Assembly: GCF_002843385.1 (NCBI RefSeq)
Contig: NZ_MVDE01000009.1
Location: 102,403 to 166,402 of the forward strand
Source: Labilibaculum manganireducens
GTDB lineage: Bacteria; Bacteroidota; Bacteroidia; Bacteroidales; Marinifilaceae
DNA length: 64,000 nt
Direction: 5' to 3'
A program made the translations under genes and the position numbers. Under the pieces are notes generated by a model that ran no database searches, was not told the DNA's origin, and saw only the letters and a program-made list of their open reading frames with translations. Of the stretch, positions 36,003-44,058 are shown piece by piece (position 1 is the first letter of the stretch; the number at the start of each line of letters is the position of its first letter).

Positions 36003-36074
36003 ATGGGAGAATTATATCCTATAGATAATTACACGGCTATATATCACAATAAAATAAACAACGAAACATTATGA
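36003..36074 (+). CDS. Second small ORF, overlapping the tnaA start (23 aa)
   Basis: The ATG at 36003 opens 23 codons (MGELYPIDNYTAIYHNK and on) ending in TGA at 36072-36074, which overlaps the tnaA ATG (36071-36073) as ATGA. Three Tyr codons and no Trp. The overlap suggests translational coupling, if it is translated at all. Confidence 0.35.
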   Translation: MGELYPIDNYTAIYHNKINNETL

Positions 36075-37450
36075 AATTACCATTCGCAGAATCATATAAA
36101 ATCAAGATGGTTGAAACCATCAAAAGAAGTACTCGCGAAGAAAGGGAACAATGGCTTAAAGAGGCGAATTACAACCTTTTTAATCTAAAAAGCGATCAGG
36201 TATTTATTGACCTGCTTACCGATTCCGGTACAGGTGCAATGAGTGATAAACAATGGTCGGCAATGATGCTGGGAGATGAAAGTTATGCTGGTGCACGCTC
36301 CTACTACAAAATGAAGGAAGCTATTAAAAACATCATGGGATTTGATCATTTTCTACCTACTCACCAAGGCCGGGCTGCGGAAAATGTATTGTTCTCGGTA
36401 TTGGTTAAAGAAGGCAATATTGTTCCGGGAAACTCACATTTTGACACAACAAAAGGACACATTGAATTTAGAAAAGCAAAAGCTGTTGACTGCACAATTG
36501 ATGAAGCTTTTGATACAGTAATCGATCATCCTTTTAAAGGAAACCTTGACCTTGTTAAGCTTGAATCGGTTCTTTCTACTTATCCAAAAGAACAAGTTCC
36601 AATGATTATTGTGACTGTTACCTGCAATACTTCGGGTGGTCAGCCAGTTTCAATGGCTAATATGAAAGCCGTTAAAAAATTGGCCGAAAAATATGAAATT
36701 CCTGTATGCTTTGACTCTGCTCGTTTTGCCGAAAATGCTTACTTCATTAAAACTCGTGAAGAAGGATATCAGGATAAAACAATTAAAGAGATTGTTAAAG
36801 AAATGTATACTTATGCTGATATGGCAACGATGAGTTCCAAAAAAGATGCGATTGTAAACATGGGTGGATTCATCGGGATGAAAGATGCAAACCTTTGGAA
36901 GCAAGCATCTACCTACAATATCATGTTTGAAGGATATGTTACCTACGGAGGTATGTCGGGACGTGATATGAATGCACTGGCACAAGGCCTTGATGAAGGA
37001 ACTGAATTTGAATATCTTGAAACACGTATTAAGCAAGTAGAATATTTAGGTGGCAGATTAGAGGAATTTGGTGTTCCGTTCCAAAAACCAATAGGAGGAC
37101 ATGCAATTTTTGTTGACGCCAAAAAGATCTTGGCTCACATACCAAAGGAAGAATATCAGGCACAAACATTAGGTTGTGAATTGTACTTGGAAGCAGGAAT
37201 TCGTGGGGTTGAAATCGGTGCAATTTTAGCGGATAGAGATCCTGAAACCAGAGAAAACCGTTATCCTGCCTTAGAGTTGCTGCGTTTGGCAATTCCAAGA
37301 AGAACTTACACCAACAACCATATGGATGTTGTTGCAGTAGCTCTGAAAAATGTTTATGATCGAAGAAATGAAATTAAGCATGGGTTTAAAATTATTGACG
37401 AAGCTCCAATTATGAGACATTTCACTGTTCAACTGCAAAAAATAGACTAA
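36071..37450 (+). CDS. tnaA: Tryptophanase
   Basis: This 459-residue PLP enzyme splits tryptophan into indole, pyruvate and ammonia. DSGTGAMSDKQWSAMMLGDESYAG and THQGRAAENVLFS are shared by tryptophanase and tyrosine phenol-lyase. The PLP lysine is Lys257 in SSKKDA. Substrate choice is read from IRGVEIGAILADRDP: tryptophanases have VEIG here, while tyrosine phenol-lyases have MERG with the substrate-binding Arg. Sequence blocks and length match Bacteroides tryptophanases closely. An unusual leader precedes it and a strong terminator follows. Confidence 0.95.
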   Translation: MKLPFAESYKIKMVETIKRSTREEREQWLKEANYNLFNLKSDQVFIDLLTDSGTGAMSDKQWSAMMLGDESYAGARSYYKMKEAIKNIMGFDHFLPTHQGRAAENVLFSVLVKEGNIVPGNSHFDTTKGHIEFRKAKAVDCTIDEAFDTVIDHPFKGNLDLVKLESVLSTYPKEQVPMIIVTVTCNTSGGQPVSMANMKAVKKLAEKYEIPVCFDSARFAENAYFIKTREEGYQDKTIKEIVKEMYTYADMATMSSKKDAIVNMGGFIGMKDANLWKQASTYNIMFEGYVTYGGMSGRDMNALAQGLDEGTEFEYLETRIKQVEYLGGRLEEFGVPFQKPIGGHAIFVDAKKILAHIPKEEYQAQTLGCELYLEAGIRGVEIGAILADRDPETRENRYPALELLRLAIPRRTYTNNHMDVVAVALKNVYDRRNEIKHGFKIIDEAPIMRHFTVQLQKID

Positions 37451-37476
37451 TAAAAAATCAAAAAACATCAGATAAT

Positions 37477-37503
37477 AAAGCTTCCTTCGGGAAGCTTTTT
37501 TTT
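37477..37503 (+). terminator. Terminator of tnaA
   Basis: Perfect 9-bp stem AAAGCTTCC (37477-37485), TTCG tetraloop, GGAAGCTTT (37490-37498), then a T run. Confidence 0.92.
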
Positions 37504-37668
37504 AATCTAAATAAAGAATTCTATCCTTAATGATTTTTTATTTTTTCGGGACTTCAAAATTGCGTATTTTTAATTGTGCATTAGAATAAGCAGATTATCA
37601 GGCAATAAAAGAAAAACTATAAATATTTAAATAGAGAAAAAAAGAAGCAAACCCTAATCTCCAAACCT

Positions 37669-37995
37669 ATGACTACAATTGATTTAAAATTAACTCTTCA
37701 ATTAAAAGAGAATGAATTTTTTAAGGTAGGCGAACACATTTTTACAAAAAATGAAAATCTTAAACCGCTTGAAGATCAATTACATTTTTGTGGTTCATGT
37801 GCTATCGAAGTATTCAAAGAGTACGAAAGTTTTCTAACCATGGAAATCATGGATCGTTGGTCTAAATTGACTAAGGCCCTAAATCAATCAACCTCTTGCT
37901 GCGCTGTTTGGGATGATCGAAAAATTATAAAAGAATTGGTCGACAACAATGAGCACTCTGTTTCCTGGTATGTTAAGAACTGCAGAATTTGCTAA
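37669..37995 (+). CDS. Small cysteine-rich hypothetical protein (108 aa)
   Basis: No known family is recognised. The 108 residues carry seven Cys, mostly in pairs: CGSC in the middle, adjacent Cys-Cys in TSCCAVW, and CRIC at the very end. The spacing suggests a metal (zinc or iron-sulfur) site or disulfides. There is no signal peptide, so a cytosolic metal-binding protein is the better guess. It is a single gene between tnaA and a structured noncoding element. Confidence 0.6.
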   Translation: MTTIDLKLTLQLKENEFFKVGEHIFTKNENLKPLEDQLHFCGSCAIEVFKEYESFLTMEIMDRWSKLTKALNQSTSCCAVWDDRKIIKELVDNNEHSVSWYVKNCRIC

Positions 37996-38016
37996 CAACA
38001 GAAATAAAATTATCCT

Positions 38017-38106
38017 GAGGCTGTCTCAAGCACAAACCATTTTTTGATTCAAAAAATAGAAACATCTGTATATTAAAGATGTCCCTTCTTATTTTGAGTC
38101 AGCCTC
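38017..38106. repeat. Three-hairpin noncoding element (possible MITE or complex terminator)
   Basis: Outer 13-bp inverted repeat with one mismatch: GAGGCTGTCTCAA (38017-38029) and TTGAGTCAGCCTC (38094-38106). Inside lie two more hairpins: ATTTTTTGA-T-TCAAAAAAT (near 38039-38057) and ACATCT...AGATGT (near 38061-38082). It fills the gap between two convergent genes. Confidence 0.6.
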
Positions 38107-38108
38107 TG

Positions 38109-38792
38109 CTATATAATGCAATAATACACTGCAATAAAGTGAGAAATACTACCTGCAAATACAAATAAATGCCATATAAAATGATTGAACGGCAACTTTC
38201 TCCACATGTAAAAAACCACACCCAACATATAAAAAATGCCACCTGCAATTATCCACTGCAAACACAAAGCAGGCAAAGATGAACTAAATGCCGAGAAATT
38301 AAAAAACAGAATCCAGCCCATAAATATGTATAACATGAGAGAAATCCAGCGGTATCTGCCCAGCAAAAATATTTTATAAAATATTCCAACAACTACCAAT
38401 CCCCACAAAATCATCAAATAAAGTCTGCCAACCTGATTATTCAAATAAATAACAAGAAAAGGCGTATAAGTTCCTGCTATCATAAAGAAAATGCTGATAT
38501 GATCGAACTTTCGAAACAATTTACGATTTGGACTTCCTACCACATAATGGTAAACAGCTGATGAAGCATAGAGTAAATTAAATGCGACCACAAAGAGTAC
38601 GCATGCAGTAAATCCGTAAATATTCTGAGTTTCGTAGGCCACACTTAACAACCACAAGCCTGCCGGAATACCAAAAATCAAGCCAAGTCCGTGAGAAAGC
38701 CAGTTGGCAAACTCATGAATTGCTTCCTTATCGGATGAAAATCTTTTCTTCTCCTCTTTAGTCCAACTCACAAGCAATAAAATCCATTTCAT
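38109..38792 (-). CDS. Hemolysin III family (PAQR-like) membrane protein
   Basis: This 227-residue, seven-helix protein has the family's metal-site residues: EFANWLSHGLG near residues 27-37, FDHISIFFMIAGTYTPF in the middle and a late HFIWHLFVFAG. Members resemble adiponectin receptors and are predicted zinc-dependent hydrolases in the inner membrane; haemolytic activity is not general. The start codon abuts copy D of the dispersed repeat. Confidence 0.88.
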   Translation of the reverse strand: MKWILLLVSWTKEEKKRFSSDKEAIHEFANWLSHGLGLIFGIPAGLWLLSVAYETQNIYGFTACVLFVVAFNLLYASSAVYHYVVGSPNRKLFRKFDHISIFFMIAGTYTPFLVIYLNNQVGRLYLMILWGLVVVGIFYKIFLLGRYRWISLMLYIFMGWILFFNFSAFSSSLPALCLQWIIAGGIFYMLGVVFYMWRKLPFNHFIWHLFVFAGSISHFIAVYYCII

Positions 38793-38794
38793 CT

Positions 38795-38882
38795 GTTTAT
38801 AATATTTTGATTAAGGTCAGATATAACTCCCAAATTACACTCATTCTCCATGTATGCAACACTTTTTACATGGTCTTTTCAT
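38795..38882 (-). repeat. Dispersed intergenic repeat, copy D
   Basis: A degenerate copy: GTTTATAAT lies right next to the hemolysin III start, and ACTTTTTACATGGTCTTTTCAT forms the far end. The minus strand can encode MKRPCKKCCIHGE and then stops. Compared with copy A, CGT changed to AGA (both Arg) and CAC to CAT (both His). The remaining gap to 39152 shows nothing else. Confidence 0.5.
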
Positions 38883-39152
38883 ATCATCCAGTTTAAATAT
38901 CCGCTTCCTACTTCCTTTTTGAAAGAAAATCAAATTTCAGGAAAAGATTCGACGTCGCAAAATTAATAATGCCTCAATTTACAATCATTTAAAATAGAAT
39001 GAAAAGTGGTGTATTGATTGAAGCTTCGGATCGTAAACACCTTTAGTTCAAAAAATTCAGACAGAAAACAATTCCCATAACACAGTCTATCTATTTTCAT
39101 ATTTATATATTAGGAGTTCTAAACATCTTAATAACTACAAACTAATATTACT

Positions 39153-40040
39153 ATGAAGAAAATAATCCTAGTTCTGATTTGCTTTGCCTGGATGCAGATT
39201 AGCAATGCACAAGAAAAAAAAATGTCTCCGTTCTTTAAAACCGGAACATCACAAACGGATATCAGTTTACTGATTTCAAACATAAAACAAAATCTTGAAA
39301 CAAATCAATTTTCAATAATAGGAGAATACCAGCCTGAAGCCAGCCAAGAACTCTACGTAATTTGTTTCACGCGAAATGATCTAAGTGAATTGTGCCTAAA
39401 ATCATCAGACAGAGGTGCTTTGGCCAGTGTTCTTAAAATAGGTTTGGTTAAAAAAGGAGAAAGAACTATAGTAAGTATGCTTAACCCAGACTATGTTTTT
39501 TGCGCCTATTTAAGTAACTACGAAACGGACAAACCTTTGTTTTCAAAGATTACTTCTGATGTGAAAAAATCCTTATCCGCAATAGGTGATGAATTCACTC
39601 CATTTGGCGGGGAAGTAAAAGAAGGCTCTCTAAAAAAGTATCATTACAAAATGATGATGCCATATTTTAGCGATCCCGTCAATTTAAATGAGTTCGAATC
39701 ATTTGAAGCAGGACTAACAACTATCCGTAAAAATTTAAAAGCAAAAAAAGGAAATGCCCATTTAATTTACGAACAAGTATTTGAAAACAAAAACATAGCC
39801 GTATTTGGAATTGGTTTATTAGACTCTGAAGACGGGGAAAAACAATTCCTTCCAATAATTGGAGAAGATCATATTGCCGCCATGCCTTATGAAATTATCC
39901 TGCAAGGAAAAGAGGTAAGTATGCTGCATGGCAAATATCGTTTTGCCTTGTATTGGCCAGAACTAACTATGGGAACATTTATGAGAATAATGAGCACACC
40001 CGGGGATGTGGAAGATTTTATGAAAGCAATAACTGAATAA
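39153..40040 (+). CDS. Secreted hypothetical protein (295 aa)
   Basis: A signal peptide (1-19, ending SNAQ) precedes a 276-residue mature protein with mixed helices and strands. No domain is recognised. Two halves may each hold an alpha-beta unit (about 30-130 and 165-290). It is expected in the periplasm or outside. Single gene; a possible hairpin lies in the gap to the DUF4197 gene. Confidence 0.65.
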   Translation: MKKIILVLICFAWMQISNAQEKKMSPFFKTGTSQTDISLLISNIKQNLETNQFSIIGEYQPEASQELYVICFTRNDLSELCLKSSDRGALASVLKIGLVKKGERTIVSMLNPDYVFCAYLSNYETDKPLFSKITSDVKKSLSAIGDEFTPFGGEVKEGSLKKYHYKMMMPYFSDPVNLNEFESFEAGLTTIRKNLKAKKGNAHLIYEQVFENKNIAVFGIGLLDSEDGEKQFLPIIGEDHIAAMPYEIILQGKEVSMLHGKYRFALYWPELTMGTFMRIMSTPGDVEDFMKAITE

Positions 40041-40160
40041 ATACAACTTTAGATTGTTAAGCCTGCAGAAAATTATGCAGGCTTTTATTATTGAATTTCC
40101 TATCATTTTTTGATACCTTGTTGCGTTTAAAAACAAACAGCTTCATTAAAGCAACAATTT

Positions 40161-40916
40161 ATGAATAAGACGATCTCAATCCTATTAATTTGTTTCCTAT
40201 TTGCTTCCTGCGCTGAACTGCAGCCTTTCATGGATCAGTATGCACTCTCACAACCAAAACCTTTATCCAGCGCTGAAGTAAGTTCTGGATTAAAAGAGGC
40301 ATTAAAAATTGGCAGTAAGAATGCGTCAAACCTGTTATCCATGCAGGATGGTTTCTACAAAGACGAGTTGATTAAAATACTGTTACCTCCGGAGGCACAA
40401 AGCATTACAAAGAACATCAATCTGATACCAGGAGGCGCTGAATTAGTAGATAAAGTTGTTCTTAGACTTAACCGTGCTGCTGAAGATGCAGTTTCTGAAG
40501 CAACACCAATATTTATTTCAGCCATTACAGAAATGACAATTGCAGATGCATTCGGCATTCTTAAAGGAGGGAATGATGCTGCAACCGTATATCTTCAAAA
40601 CAAAACTCAAAATAAATTACAAGAGTTGTTTATGCCCAAAGTAAAAGCGTCCTTAGATAAAAAGCTGGTTGCAAATTTATCTACGAATGAATCGTGGAGT
40701 TTATTAACCAAAAATTACAATGCGGTGGCAGGAAGTTTTGCCGGAAAGTTAGCCAGTTTAGAGCCAATAAATACCAAGCTTGATGAATATGTGACAGAAA
40801 AAGCACTAAGTGCTTTATTTCTTAAAGTTGCAGATGAAGAAAAACTAATCAGAAAAGACCCTTTAAAGAGGGTTAATGATCTCTTAAAAAGAGTATTTGG
40901 TGAACTGGATAAATAA
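40161..40916 (+). CDS. DUF4197 lipoprotein
   Basis: This 251-residue protein has a lipoprotein signal ending FASC (Cys17). The DUF4197 domain spans almost all of the rest, with the characteristic SSGLKEALKIG opening and INTKLDEYVTEKALSALF near the end. It is a periplasmic, helical family of unknown function. Complete, with no operon partner visible. Confidence 0.85.
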   Translation: MNKTISILLICFLFASCAELQPFMDQYALSQPKPLSSAEVSSGLKEALKIGSKNASNLLSMQDGFYKDELIKILLPPEAQSITKNINLIPGGAELVDKVVLRLNRAAEDAVSEATPIFISAITEMTIADAFGILKGGNDAATVYLQNKTQNKLQELFMPKVKASLDKKLVANLSTNESWSLLTKNYNAVAGSFAGKLASLEPINTKLDEYVTEKALSALFLKVADEEKLIRKDPLKRVNDLLKRVFGELDK

Positions 40917-41147
40917 TAATACAGGTTTCTCGTATCTAAACACAACTGATTTCACAAACATCTTTTTTTAATAAACACATATATAACTAATAATCAGACA
41001 TATTATACAAGGATATGATTCTTTAAAAGATGTATTCGTTATTTATACGCCACAAACTAAAACTATTTTGCCTGAAGTTAGGATAGAATAAAAGTTTTAT
41101 ATAGATTTGCAGTGTTTAAAAGTACTAAGGGAGATTTATCTCCACCA

Positions 41148-41269
41148 ATAATTTCAATATCATTCATTACTATTTGTTTCTTTTTGAATAAAAATAATAG
41201 GTTTGTTACTGTTAATTACTAAATTAGAGTCTTTAAACGTTTAATTTATTATTTTTAAAAAACATTACA
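41148..41269 (+). promoter_or_regulatory. Long 5' UTR of cold-shock gene 1
   Basis: The 122 bases before the ATG align with the 124 bases before the second cold-shock gene. Shared blocks include ATAATTTCAATA, CATTCATTACTATT, GAATAAAAATAATAG, TGTTACTG and the final TTTTAAAAAACATTACA. This suggests a conserved thermoregulatory leader, as in cspA. Nothing else is seen in 40917-41147. Confidence 0.55.
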
Positions 41270-41461
41270 ATGGAAGGAACAGTAAAATTCTTTAACGAAT
41301 CTAAAGGTTTTGGATTCATTAAACCAGACGATTCAAGTGAAGACATCTTTGTACATTCAACAGGTCTTATCGACGAAATTCGTGAAAACGATAAAGTTGA
41401 GTACGATTCAGAACGTGGAAAAAAAGGTATGAATGCCGTTAACGTAAGAGTTATCGACTAA
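41270..41461 (+). CDS. Cold-shock protein 1 (CspA family)
   Basis: A 63-residue single cold-shock domain with RNP1 KGFGFI and RNP2 DIFVH. It binds single-stranded RNA and DNA and melts structures. It differs from the neighbouring copy at about five positions. It has its own long leader and terminator, so it is an independent unit in a tandem duplication. Confidence 0.95.
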   Translation: MEGTVKFFNESKGFGFIKPDDSSEDIFVHSTGLIDEIRENDKVEYDSERGKKGMNAVNVRVID

Positions 41462-41486
41462 TTCGTATTACTTTTATACAAAATAA

Positions 41487-41514
41487 AAAACCATCCAACA
41501 GGGTGGTTTTTTTT
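41487..41514 (+). terminator. Terminator of cold-shock gene 1
   Basis: AAAACCATCC (41487-41496), AACA loop, GGGTGG then eight Ts. The gap to 41804 holds nothing else recognised. Confidence 0.85.
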
Positions 41515-41804
41515 GTGCCTATAAATCAATAAATACATCTCAATAGCTCTTCTTTACAAATATCAGCTTTGCATTTCTATGCTTTAGAATTACTTCAGCA
41601 AAAATAAATACTATCTCTTTTCCTGATCTACTTCCCTCCTTCTCCCGAATAATCTACATAGACCAAACAGTGAAAACCCAACCAAACTAAATCCATAATC
41701 ACCTCACAACAAGTATCATTACAGAACTCAAAACTTTGCCGGTTATTTTTGGATTGAAAAATTGTTTTTTTTATATTTGTTTAGTTCGAAAGTCTTATTA
41801 AATA

Positions 41805-41928
41805 ATAATTTCAATACCATTCATTACTATTCATTCCATTTAGGAATAAAAATAATAGAACTGTTACTGGCAATTAAATAAGAATACAGACTTTAAACAA
41901 ACATCTTATTATTTTAAAAAACATTACA
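41805..41928 (+). promoter_or_regulatory. Long 5' UTR of cold-shock gene 2
   Basis: Aligns with the 41148-41269 leader along its full length, with scattered substitutions and small indels; see that entry. Confidence 0.55.
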
Positions 41929-42120
41929 ATGGAAGGAACAGTAAAATTCTTTAACGAATCTAAAGGTTTTGGATTCATTAAACCAGCAGATTCAAGTGAA
42001 GACATCTTCGTACACTCATCGGGTCTTATCGACGAAATTCGTGAAAACGATAAAGTTGAGTACGATATGGAAAAAGGAAGAAAAGGTATGAACGCAGTAA
42101 ATGTAAGAGTAATTGACTAG
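41929..42120 (+). CDS. Cold-shock protein 2 (CspA family)
   Basis: A 63-residue cold-shock domain nearly identical to the gene 660 nt upstream; changes fall around residues 20, 31 and 46-51. RNP1 and RNP2 are intact. Tandem duplication including the leader points to shared cold or growth-phase control with dose or timing differences (inferred). Confidence 0.95.
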   Translation: MEGTVKFFNESKGFGFIKPADSSEDIFVHSSGLIDEIRENDKVEYDMEKGRKGMNAVNVRVID

Positions 42121-42144
42121 TTCACATTACTTTCATACAAAATA

Positions 42145-42176
42145 AAAAACCACCCCAAAAGGGTGGTTTTTTATTT
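42145..42176. terminator. Terminator of cold-shock gene 2
   Basis: AAAAACCACCC (42145-42155) pairs with GGGTGGTTTTT (42161-42171). It lies between convergent cold-shock-domain genes and could serve both. Confidence 0.85.
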
Positions 42177-42205
42177 CTTAAAATTGTAACAACCGAAAAG
42201 GCTGT

Positions 42206-42661
42206 TTATTTTTTAACTAAAGTAACATTTACAGCATTCATCCCTTTAGGACCACGCTCTGTTTCAAAGTTAACTTTATCATTTTCACTTACTGAATCTA
42301 CAAGACCATTGATATGCACAAAAATACTCTCCTTGGTTTCTAAATCCTTAATAAATCCATATCCTTTACTAGTATTGAAAAAAGATACAACACCCTCTCT
42401 TAAAGGTTGTTCAAAGTTACCGTCATCACTATTTCGTGCACCAAGAACTATGTCTTCTTCGTTAATCTCTTTCTTCTTTTTAGTTGGATCTGGTGGCGTA
42501 TCACTCAAATTGCCAAACTCATCTGTATAGGCAAGCATTTCTTCGAAAGTACGACCTGGACTGGATTTACGTTCTTCTTTACGCGCTTCTTTTTCTTTTC
42601 TTTTCTGGAGTTTTTGCTTCTCTTTCTCTTTTTTGTTGTAAGTTTCTTTTGGTCTTGCCAT
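42206..42661 (-). CDS. Cold-shock-domain protein with Lys/Glu-rich N-terminal arm
   Basis: This 151-residue protein has residues 1-35 very rich in Lys, Glu and Arg (coiled or disordered), an acidic linker (36-85) and a C-terminal cold-shock domain (about 88-151) with KGYGFI and IFVHINGL. The basic arm may bind RNA or ribosomes (inferred). It lies tail-to-tail with cold-shock gene 2, making three such genes in 1.4 kb. Confidence 0.9.
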   Translation of the reverse strand: MARPKETYNKKEKEKQKLQKRKEKEARKEERKSSPGRTFEEMLAYTDEFGNLSDTPPDPTKKKKEINEEDIVLGARNSDDGNFEQPLREGVVSFFNTSKGYGFIKDLETKESIFVHINGLVDSVSENDKVNFETERGPKGMNAVNVTLVKK

Positions 42662-42950
42662 AGCTTTTTTAAGATTCGAAATTCATTATAATCCTTCAAA
42701 AATTAAACACGATGATTAATACTTCTATCTGATCATTTCTTAAAGGTTCTGCAATGTACGGAATTATTCTCAACAAATTGCTAATTATTTATCCTTAAGG
42801 GTATAATATGCACCTGAATATGACAAATTTAAGCTGTAATTTCAATCATCTATTTTATATAAAAAAACAAATTTGTACGATTTAAATTCATATTTGTAAA
42901 ATTCCCCCAGAAAAAATATCTTTCCTGTATTCGAAACAAATAGATTTATT

Positions 42951-43502
42951 ATGGAATTACACTCTAAAAGATTATGCTTACAATCAATCCAAAATAAACA
43001 TGCTGAAGAAGTATTCGATTATCGTTCAGATGCTAAGACCAATCAGTACCAAAGCTGGATTCCGAAAAACATTGATGATGTATATGATTTTATCCGCAAT
43101 ACAGTTTCCAAAAGCATCGACCAGATTGACACATGGTATCAATTCGTAATTATCAGCAGAGAAGATCAGAAAGTGATTGGTGATATTGGAATTCATTTTT
43201 TAGATGAAAACAAAGAACAGGTCGAATTGGGTTGTACTCTGGCAAAATCCTATCATGGAAAAGGCTTTGCTAATGAAGCTTTATCAGAAGTAATTAAATT
43301 TCTTTTTACTGATTTAAACAAACATCGTATTACTGCTTCGGTCGATCCGGTAAATATAAAATCGATAGCTATGCTTGAACGTTTAGGCTTTCGAAAAGAA
43401 GCTCATTTTATAAAAAGCATCTTTGTAGATGGAGAATGGATTGACGATGTAATTTATGCAATTCTTAAAGACGAGTGGATCAATAAAATCCAGAATGATT
43501 AA
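42951..43502 (+). CDS. GNAT family N-acetyltransferase (RimJ/RimL type)
   Basis: This 183-residue enzyme opens LHSKRLCLQSIQNKHAEEVFDYRSD, as RimJ-type acetyltransferases do. The acetyl-CoA loop is KSYHGKGFANEAL and the tail has VDPVNIKSIAMLERLGFRKEAHF. Substrate unknown. The upstream gap (42662-42950) shows nothing definite. It is convergent with the next gene. Confidence 0.88.
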   Translation: MELHSKRLCLQSIQNKHAEEVFDYRSDAKTNQYQSWIPKNIDDVYDFIRNTVSKSIDQIDTWYQFVIISREDQKVIGDIGIHFLDENKEQVELGCTLAKSYHGKGFANEALSEVIKFLFTDLNKHRITASVDPVNIKSIAMLERLGFRKEAHFIKSIFVDGEWIDDVIYAILKDEWINKIQND

Positions 43503-43516
43503 TTTCTCCACTTTTT

Positions 43517-44041
43517 CTAAACTTCAAGCTTTTTATAGAACACCCAATTTTCATATTGATTTTCACCCATTTCGAAAAAGCACTTGCCGGTCACCAAATA
43601 ATTCCGGCGATGATAAAAATCAAGAGCATTTTGGTTTTGGTAATAAGCTGTGAGCCATAAACCTGAACCATTATTTTTTCTCACCTCATTTTCAGCATGC
43701 AGCAAAAGTTTATAACCAATTCCCTGTCTATGAAAATGTCTTGACACATATAGTACGGATAGCTCTGGATCTGTAATATCTTTTACAGGACAAGAAGTAT
43801 CGTAATCCAGTTGATAACAAGCAATTAAGCACGAATCCTTCTCGACCAAAAATATTTTTTTATTCGGATTTTGAAGTATAGTTTCCGTTTTTTCTTTGGT
43901 AATTTCAGAAGCCAAATATTCCGCGTATTCATTATTTACTCCTCCCAAAGCATAGGTATCAAGCCAAACTTGAATTTTAAACATCGCAATACAAAGAGCA
44001 TCTGAAGTTTCGGCTCTACGAATAATAAAATCGGTAATCAT
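43517..44041 (-). CDS. GNAT family N-acetyltransferase
   Basis: This 174-residue acetyltransferase has the core SVLYVSRHFHRQGIGYKLLLHAE with the Q/R-x-x-G-x-G loop, and the later NALDFYHRRNYLVTG block. It lies 17 nt after the ATP-grasp gene on the same strand, so the two probably form an operon. Joint action on an amino acid or peptide is possible but unproven. Confidence 0.87.
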   Translation of the reverse strand: MITDFIIRRAETSDALCIAMFKIQVWLDTYALGGVNNEYAEYLASEITKEKTETILQNPNKKIFLVEKDSCLIACYQLDYDTSCPVKDITDPELSVLYVSRHFHRQGIGYKLLLHAENEVRKNNGSGLWLTAYYQNQNALDFYHRRNYLVTGKCFFEMGENQYENWVFYKKLEV

Positions 44042-44058
44042 ATCGATGCAATGATATT

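Noticed and set aside
36071..37450. Tyrosine phenol-lyase
   Set aside because: The substrate-binding segment reads VEIG as in tryptophanase; tyrosine phenol-lyase has MERG with the tyrosine-binding Arg.
41270..42120. Assembly duplication of the cold-shock gene
   Set aside because: The two copies differ at several codons and throughout their leaders, so they are real paralogues.
42407..42691. 94-codon plus-strand ORF over the cold-shock-domain gene
   Set aside because: A Phe/Leu/Ser-rich shadow of the Lys-rich arm on the other strand.
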